Of a DNA stretch of 64,000 nt, positions 58,041 to 64,000 are shown piece by piece. Numbering within the stretch: position 1 is the stretch's first letter; each line of letters starts with the position of its first letter. The stretch is taken from contig NMRA01000240.1 in NCBI GenBank assembly GCA_002633005.1, positions 1-64,000 of the forward strand, read 5' to 3'. A program made the position numbers and the translations under genes. The stretch is from Phoronis australis. Lineage: Eukaryota; Phoronida; Phoronidae. The notes under the pieces are model-generated. The model was not told the origin of the DNA, did no database searches, and saw only the letters and a list, made by a program, of their open reading frames with translations.

Positions 58041-58211
58041 AGAATGGGTATACATTTTACGATTTGTATACTCGTGAAAATATTGAAAATTGTGAACGGT
58101 GTGTCCGTAACTCGTTTGGCAAACCGTTCCGGCAGACTGTAGGTACCATGGATTTGGTTACCGCGTTAAAGATAGTGTTGTCTGTAAACAGAAAATCCCA
58201 TCTTTTCTTAG
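58041..58211 (+). CDS. Candidate phase 1-1 internal exon of unknown identity
   Basis: 171 bp bounded by a good acceptor (TAGCATTTGCTTTCAG) and a consensus donor (CTTAG|GTAAGT). The frame within is fully open: NGYTFYDLYTRENIENCERC, VRNSFGKPFRQTVGTMDLVT, ALKIVLSVNRKSHLFL. It enters and leaves in phase 1, like the exons of the transmembrane gene, but shows no EGF pattern, only one C-x2-C. It begins 35 bp after the stop of the previous segment, so the two are not simply consecutive exons. Confidence 0.35.
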
Positions 58212-59799
58212 GTAAGTTATGATTTACTACTAAAACCAGAGGACGTTTGAACAGAATAAACCAAAAACGTGTTTTCCACATTTCTGTAACTTGTTATTTC
58301 ACATCCATCTAATTCAGACGTAGAATCCTACACAAGTCTCGGGTTTATGACATGGGCAAAACATGTTCCAAGATGATTTGCCCATGTCATGAACCACAGA
58401 CGAGTGCAGGATTTGTTTTCTTACATGAACTGTAAACTGCAGTCAGCTTTCGTAAATAAATCTTCAACATAGAATCTAATAAATAATCTTTAAAGTTGTG
58501 ATATTGAAACTGTTTAAAAATGGCAGTCTTCAGGGCATCCCCGCGTGTGAGCACTAAATTCGATCTTGAGATAGCACAGCTAGAGAGTCTCACCGCGTCT
58601 ATCGAGTTCGGGTTCGTTTCCGTTTGAATGAACGTGGATATGGAATTCTCCGACGAAGACGGGTCCCTTTAAGAAGTTGTTTGCATGTCCTTCCTACAGG
58701 CAGTACGTGCATTCGCGACACCCGGTTTATCATATATAACCTTGTCACCTTCATGGAATTCCGGCATTGTTTGTTTTGGCGCGCTTTTGATTGTTGGTAT
58801 TGTTTTACAGACGATAAAATGTAAGGCATATTGATTTCTACTTTGCACTGCTTTGTTATTCGCCCATGTAATATAAAAAAATTACGTACTCGGTATTATT
58901 AACCAGTTGTGTCGTCATGTGAGAAATAAAAGTTATACCACTTACAAAGGAATACTACTGACACATCTTAACAAAAATTCATCTCATTTATGACCGGTAC
59001 CAACGAGACCCCAGTCCCGTCAGACGGCCACAATTATGGGGGGGGGGGGGGGGNCAAGTAACTAGCTGAGATTCTAACAGTGTGAAAATACGAAACTAGA
59101 AAAACTAGGCTAGTCGCTGATCAGCTCACTTGATTCACTTGAGAGAGGCAGCCTATCTGTCTGCGCTAGATCTAGTGCCAGGGTTCGTTTTAATCCAGTT
59201 TCGAGAAAAGCTCTTTTATTTTGGTCATAATTTGAAAGAATTTTTTGAAAATGTGAGGTCGCAAGATCTCTGTAATAGTGCCTTTGGGGCTGTTTCAAAT
59301 TCCGTGTTGAAGTATACCTGTAATACCTGTCACGGATAGGATCATTGGGGATGTGGTGGTGCATTAATACCCTCACCAGACCATCCCGTGACAGCAGAAG
59401 GCGCAGAACGGCAGGGCTAACGTCGTCTGTCAGCATCTAATTTGACAACACACGGGCAACACGTGTTTAAACACGGCCAGTACTCCTGTTTCTGGGGGCT
59501 GGGGAAAATGTACACACTTCAATGCCCGGAGTTCAAATTCAGTTCTCATTGATCTCTGAGATTCTTTGTTGGTTGGTGCATGGCTTCACCAAATTTTAAG
59601 GTTGGTGTGTCAGATAATGACGTGCTTCGTCTTTGTAATGTGCACGGGAATGGCAAGTGCACGATTCAGTTTTGAAGATGAAAATTCATTGCACCGTGCA
59701 ACTGGAAACTCAAAACATCTATTAAGTGCAAAAACAACCTTTCCAGGTTAATGAGCAATGAGTTTTATTTGATATTCCCCCATCATTCTCGACATCCCT
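58212..59799. other. Mostly featureless; poly-G with gap base
   Basis: No domain-bearing frame recognised. A G run at 59038-59053 ends in a single N at 59054. Confidence 0.45.
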
Positions 59800-60730
59800 A
59801 TGATTGAAGCAAAATATACACAACTGGAGGCAGCCATGAAGGCCCTCACACTAGAAACCCTGGACAGAAACTACCCCAACACCACCTGCAGCCGAGTTTA
59901 TACAGATGGCTCTGCAGAGAATGCTGTCAGACGGCAGCACTCTGCGCAAGTACATTGCCACAAGCCTTCACTCCACCAACTACAGAGCTGAGGCAATTGC
60001 ACTGTACTTCACAGCCCAGACACTCAACCAGCAAACGAGGCTCCTGGATCAGACAGTCTTCCTCTCAGACTACCGATCTCTTCTGAAGAACTTTCGGACA
60101 ACAGAGAGAGACCAGATCCTTCAATCCATCAAGCAAGAGATGCACATTGTCAGCAGCAAAACCACTGTTGTGCTGCAATGGATTTCCTCCCATTTCGGCA
60201 TCAGCGGCAACAAGGAAGCAGACTGACTCTCCAAGGCAGGAAGCACACTGAAGCAGACGTCGCACCCATCATCATATGGAGAAGTAAAACCCTCCTACGA
60301 AGTCATTTTAGAAATGCCTGGAGGGTACGCCTATGTCCGGGGACTGGAGAAGACTATATCCACCAGCCTGATCGGCAGGAACAAGTCACTATCTTCATGC
60401 TAAAAACCGGCCACTGCCAGCCCTTCTCCCACACGCATCGTCTGAAAATCTCTCACACAGACGAGAGCCCCTGTAGCACTGGCCCCCAGACACCTGAGCA
60501 TTTACTGCAGAGCTTCCCTACGTCCGATACCCTAAGGCGCCAGACATGGCCCAGTCCAGTGGAACTCAAGGTAAAACTGTGGTGCCCGACGGCATCATTG
60601 CGGCGAACTGCACACTGTGCCCAAAAGAGCAGACTGACTATCTAAGCTACATGGCCGAGAACGCTGAAGAAGAAGAATTTGATTTATTTAAAGATTTAAA
60701 CTTTTTTCTATCTACGGTGTGTGAATAAAA
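59800..60730 (+). pseudogene. LINE RNase H and C-terminal tail
   Basis: Three overlapping frames together read an RNase H: CSRVYTDGSAENAV (59890), YRAEAIALYFTAQTL (59985) and FLSDYRSLLKNF where SDSQS is usual (60060), ending VVLQWISSHFGISGNKEAD (60160-60225). The tail follows: TIFMLKTGHCQPFSHTHRLK, CSTGPQTPEHLLQSFPT and a short acidic end to TGA near 60728. Frameshifts near 59930 and 60230 disable it. It is the 3' end of an RNase H-bearing LINE different from the one at 19-23 kb. Confidence 0.75.
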
Positions 60731-61239
60731 ACCACTAATCTAGTTCCTTAGCCAATAATCAATTGACTTTTGAATTGTGAGGACATTTTGGTACACTTTG
60801 GCTGTCCTAAGTTCATCAATATACTTGCGACTTATGTCAGACAAACAAAATTCTTCTGTGTAATATGTTATTTGGCGATCTGATGACACATCAAATTTTC
60901 GCAACGTCGAGCTGCACAAGTTCTTACAAGATAAGCTTCTAATTGTAAAATACCATCTATCAATTAGTCCAATTCCGTAGATGCATAAACAATGCGTTTA
61001 CCTTGATTTAATAACTTAAATCCTTTTGATCCCTGTTTTGTGAGTTTAAATGACAAATCTTGAACCTAAGTAAAAAACAATGTATTTATAGTCATTTGAA
61101 TGATGAGTACATTGTTGGGAATTGTTCGAATTTCATCAATGTCTTTGGGAGATTATTTGGGCAAAACCATCTTACTGCAAAGTATATGTACTACTTCAGG
61201 TTGCAACTAAATTTAATAAAACATCACCAAATCTTACAA
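60731..61239. other. AT-rich, nothing recognised
   Basis: It may include the 3' UTR of the preceding LINE tail. No gene seen. Confidence 0.4.
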
Positions 61240-62500
61240 GTGACATATATTTATTGAATGATACACAGAACATACAAAGAAATAATGACGAACCCAGAAA
61301 TTGCGAAGCATTATATCTGGGTTGTAGACAATTCATAAATGAAAGTAATATACATAGAGGTATATAAATGTAAGTAGTATCTAATATAAGTATTCCAATA
61401 TTTAGATATGCTATTACGAACTTATAAAAACAAAAACATGTATAGATTCATGTATGGAAATCAGAACCAAAAATATTTATAAGCGATACATACAAATTTG
61501 GTTACGTATGCTTAAGATGAATTCATTGAGAACAAGGTCTACCATTCAATAATAATGTAACTTTAGTAGGGGTAATATTGAGAGCTTTTACAATTCATTA
61601 GTTTTCATTGAGTGCACCAAAGAGTGAGTCTCTCAGATTTTCGATGAGGGGACATTTGAAGAAACCATGAGGATAAGATTGATGGTCACTACATTTACAG
61701 TTCACTAATCTTGTGCCTAAGCTTGCCGAAGTTTAGGAAAAGACCACATCTTGATCTGTACAATGCTAATTCGTTATCGCGGGGAAGGGAGAATTGAGTC
61801 AGGGCTGTTGAGTCATCAAAATTATGAAAAACAATTCTAAAATTATTTTTTATACTCGTAAAAGAGCTGCTTTCCTTAACAGAGACTGGAAGAGAATTGC
61901 AGTTGTTGATGCACATCATGACTGTAGACCTTCTGAATGTCTGACTGAATGACAGAGGAATTGCATATGGGGTGGTGGATCTCAAACCACTAAGATGGCT
62001 TTTTCGAGTGTATAGATGAAATATTTTTGACAGGGGCGTTGTTGACATTGTTTATTACTTTGAAAGTAAATGTGGTCATGTGATGATTGCGTCGAGTAGA
62101 CAGTTTGGGCCATGTGTGACTATTCAAAACCTTGACCCTATTGGATTCCCTGTAAGTTCCAGTTTTGAGTAAGGAAGCATGATACTGTAATTTCTTCAAA
62201 TGCTACAGTGCACCAGTATTGGCAGACTGATATTTAATAATATCTCAATAATCGACATGTGGAAGTATGAAGGATTTGACCATAACTTCTAAATGTGTAG
62301 TATTCAGATGGCGTGAGACAAGCTTTTAAGCTTGTCTCACTTAAAAGTGTGTTAATTAGTTTCAATTTTTTGTAGAATCTTAGCTTCCCCTCATAAGTGC
62401 TTGGCAGTTTCGGATTTACACATACATGTATAGAAGGACAATGAGATATTCCCCCTAACCTCCTCACCGATAGAGGGTCTCTTCTAAAATGGAACACCTT
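61240..62500 (-). mobile_element. Decayed LINE 3' part, minus strand (copy B)
   Basis: From high to low coordinate the minus strand reads ILPHVDYC-like text (62270), then LKKLQYHASLLKTGTYRESN, RVKVLNSHTWPKLSTRRNHH, TTFTFKVINNVNNAPVKN (62199-61990), LRSTTPYAIPLSFSQTFRRS, NCNSLPVSVKESSSFTSIKN (62048-61860) and finally DHQSYPHGFFKCPLIENLRD. This is the post-RT tail of Jockey/CR1-like LINEs. One frame change lies near 62040. A 3' UTR with an ATCTGGG/CCCAGA pair at 61290-61325 is shared with copy A. Confidence 0.7.
62313..62340. repeat. Perfect 13-2-13 inverted repeat
   Basis: GTGAGACAAGCTT, two bases, then its exact reverse complement AAGCTTGTCTCAC. It lies inside or next to the LINE relic. Confidence 0.8.
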
Positions 62501-62660
62501 AAGATGAAAGGCTAAACATCATTAAGTTTGGAAAAGAGTGACAGTTTATTCCATCGTTGTGTGACCCTAAAAGAAGTGACCTTTCTCAGCATGAAAACCG
62601 GTTGTCCGTACGATTTCACAGAAATGGAAATAGCCGTAATCGAGTCCAACACTGGGATCT

Positions 62661-62714
62661 CTCTCTGTAAACGCCTCCTTAAGATTTCTCTCTGTAAGTG
62701 CCTCCTTAAGAATT
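62661..62714. repeat. Two-copy tandem duplication
   Basis: TCTCTCTGTAAACGCCTCCT and TCTCTCTGTAAGTGCCTCCT, each followed by TAAGA, lie next to each other with about 27-bp spacing. Confidence 0.65.
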
Positions 62715-63438
62715 TGTCAACAAAACACTAAAAGAGTTCCAACTTAAATGTCATCAATGGATCCCTTCAAGTACTGGGCCCCTAAATATGAAAAGATCTA
62801 AATTAGTTTTCAAAAATTCGGAGTGCGCAGGAATTAATGCTATCTGTCAGATTATCAGTTTTTGTCAAGTGATATACAACTTAAAAAAACGAGAAAATAG
62901 AGCGACAGTTGTCCCCGTTATCCCTTTCCAGAGGAGGGTTTGTGGAATAATGTTGTGTAGCAGCAAAATTGTCTTCTTGACATTAAAAATCCAGTGCACG
63001 TCCTCAATTGCGCTTAGACGGCCTATGCAGCAAAATCGGAGACAACACTATCCTGGCCAGGGCCCTCATGCACTGATACTTAGTTGTCAAATGTTCCCTT
63101 GAATTTTCTGTCATCTCCATGTTTCGCAGTCATCTTTGTCGTCATTCATGTGCCAAGCACGGTGCCTGCACCGGTTAAGCAACAACATTTTCTGTAAAAG
63201 TGTTGAATAACCAGTAAACTCATATTTCATGATGACATGATAAGAACTTTCAATTTGTAAAATACAGTGAACCATTGAAAAATTATATGATGGAAGGCAG
63301 AGTCTTGACTGAGGGTGAAAGCCAAAAACTCTTACCATTTTCACTTGTGACATGACCAGAATAACGTCGGTGGTATAACCCGCTTTCATGGCATCTAGAC
63401 TCATCTGCTGCTCTATTTTGTAATTCAGCCATTACTAC
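62715..63438. other. Nothing recognised
   Basis: Frames at 62788-63102 (+) and 63111-63404 (-) show no domain that I recognise. Confidence 0.4.
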
Positions 63439-63654
63439 TTGTATGCAGGGTGTTACGGTATTTTGTCAACATGGCCACTGATACTTTTGGATACTTCGTT
63501 TGTAAAGTACACTCAAATTTCACTTTGAGCACCAGTTCGGTTATAGTCTGACGCCCGTCGGACTATAACTGAACTGCTGCCCGTGCTTGACTTAGGAAGT
63601 ATCCAAAAGTATGATTGGCGATAGTGACAAAATACCGTAACATCCTGCTTACAA
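63439..63654. repeat. 216-bp fold-back (MITE-like) element
   Basis: The left arm reads TTGTATGCAGGGTGTTACGG, TATTTTGTCA and GATACTTTTGGATACTTC. The right arm is its reverse complement with few mismatches (GAAGTATCCAAAAGTAT, TGACAAAATACCGTAACATC, CTGCTTACAA). At the centre GGTTATAGTCTGACG pairs with CGTCGGACTATAACT around a 2-3 base loop. No coding capacity. Confidence 0.8.
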
Positions 63655-64000
63655 CCGGTTGGATACAAAGTGAACTAGCAGATCGGTCTAGAGGCCATTA
63701 AACTGGCATATACCAGCGATGTCTTTTTGGTCGTGCCAGTACGGAAAGGTTCCCCAAAATTAGCCAAAGTTCATTCTGGAGATCAGTGTTTTAATTATTT
63801 TTAATTCATGTCATTTGCGTAGGCTATCTATAAAAACAATTACGATGATGGAAACATAAATCATCAATTTCCAAACTTGCGCCGATCGAGCACTACGACA
63901 TATGAAAAAATCTTCGCACAACATGCAATCAATGGTAAACGCACAAAACACATTCACCGTCGAAACATCGCATAGCTGTTATCGGTATCAATGATAGTGG
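63655..64000. other. Nothing recognised
   Basis: Right edge of the window, with no gene or repeat seen. Confidence 0.45.

Noticed and set aside
1-64000. tRNA, rRNA and CRISPR arrays
   Set aside because: I looked for T-arm GGTTCGAATCC-like text, rRNA blocks and regularly spaced repeats, and saw none. The initiator tRNA-Met text at 54520 is a primer-binding site, not a tRNA gene.

Overview
This 64 kb window is a piece of an animal genome. It has spliced genes with long introns, many decayed retrotransposons of animal types (LINEs with and without RNase H, Ty1/copia, Ty3/gypsy, Penelope-like, probably DIRS), THAP/DDE transposase relics and palindromic non-autonomous repeats. There are no operons, no bacterial-type gene spacing and no CRISPR. 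The mix suits a marine invertebrate (lophotrochozoan, cnidarian or basal deuterostome); the sequence alone does not settle the phylum.

Region 1 (1-37.75 kb, + strand) is the 3' part of one host gene. Three cysteine-rich EGF/EB-like exons (1296-1418, 4306-4422, 37043-37180) each start with CC after an AG acceptor and end in a single G before GT. All are therefore phase 1-1 and can be skipped or duplicated without shifting the frame. A terminal exon (37447-37664) encodes a juxtamembrane stretch, one transmembrane helix and a short Asp-rich tail, and is followed by a poly(A) signal at 37727. A 51-bp phase 1-1 candidate microexon (28300-28350) may add a linker. The signal-peptide end lies to the left of the window.

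The introns of this gene are packed with mobile elements. They hold a probable DIRS gag relic (2.3-3.06 kb), a gypsy gag relic and LINE relic (7.3-8.4 kb), a THAP/DDE transposase relic (10.1-11.8 kb), an EN-RT LINE with several stops (12.7-16.75 kb) and an RNase H-bearing LINE whose 1238-codon ORF2 is still open (19.1-23.6 kb). They also hold minus-strand LINE relics (24.0-26.0 and 27.7 kb) and a candidate 3-kb element with TTAAAGG-type ends (33.98-37.01 kb). That element carries a P2X7-cytoplasmic-domain-like exon and a second terminal-inverted-repeat element.

Region 2 (37.75-49.5 kb) is intergenic and repeat-rich. It has weak EB-like exon relics near 40 and 40.6 kb, a LINE fragment, a Penelope-like element with RT and GIY-YIG remains, and a P2X7-like relic on the minus strand.

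Region 3 (49.5-57.6 kb, minus strand) is a decayed member of a large uncharacterised gene family, split by a nearly complete Ty1/copia element (50339-54749). The copia element has two LTRs, a near-match target duplication, a polypurine tract and a primer-binding site complementary to the anticodon arm of initiator tRNA-Met. Its coding region has two in-frame stops and one frameshift.

Region 4 (57.6-64 kb) has two exon-like segments of unknown identity on the + strand, an RNase H LINE tail, a minus-strand LINE tail and a 216-bp fold-back element at the right edge. Single N bases at 5605 and 9678 are each flanked by near-identical direct repeats and look like assembly joins rather than biology.
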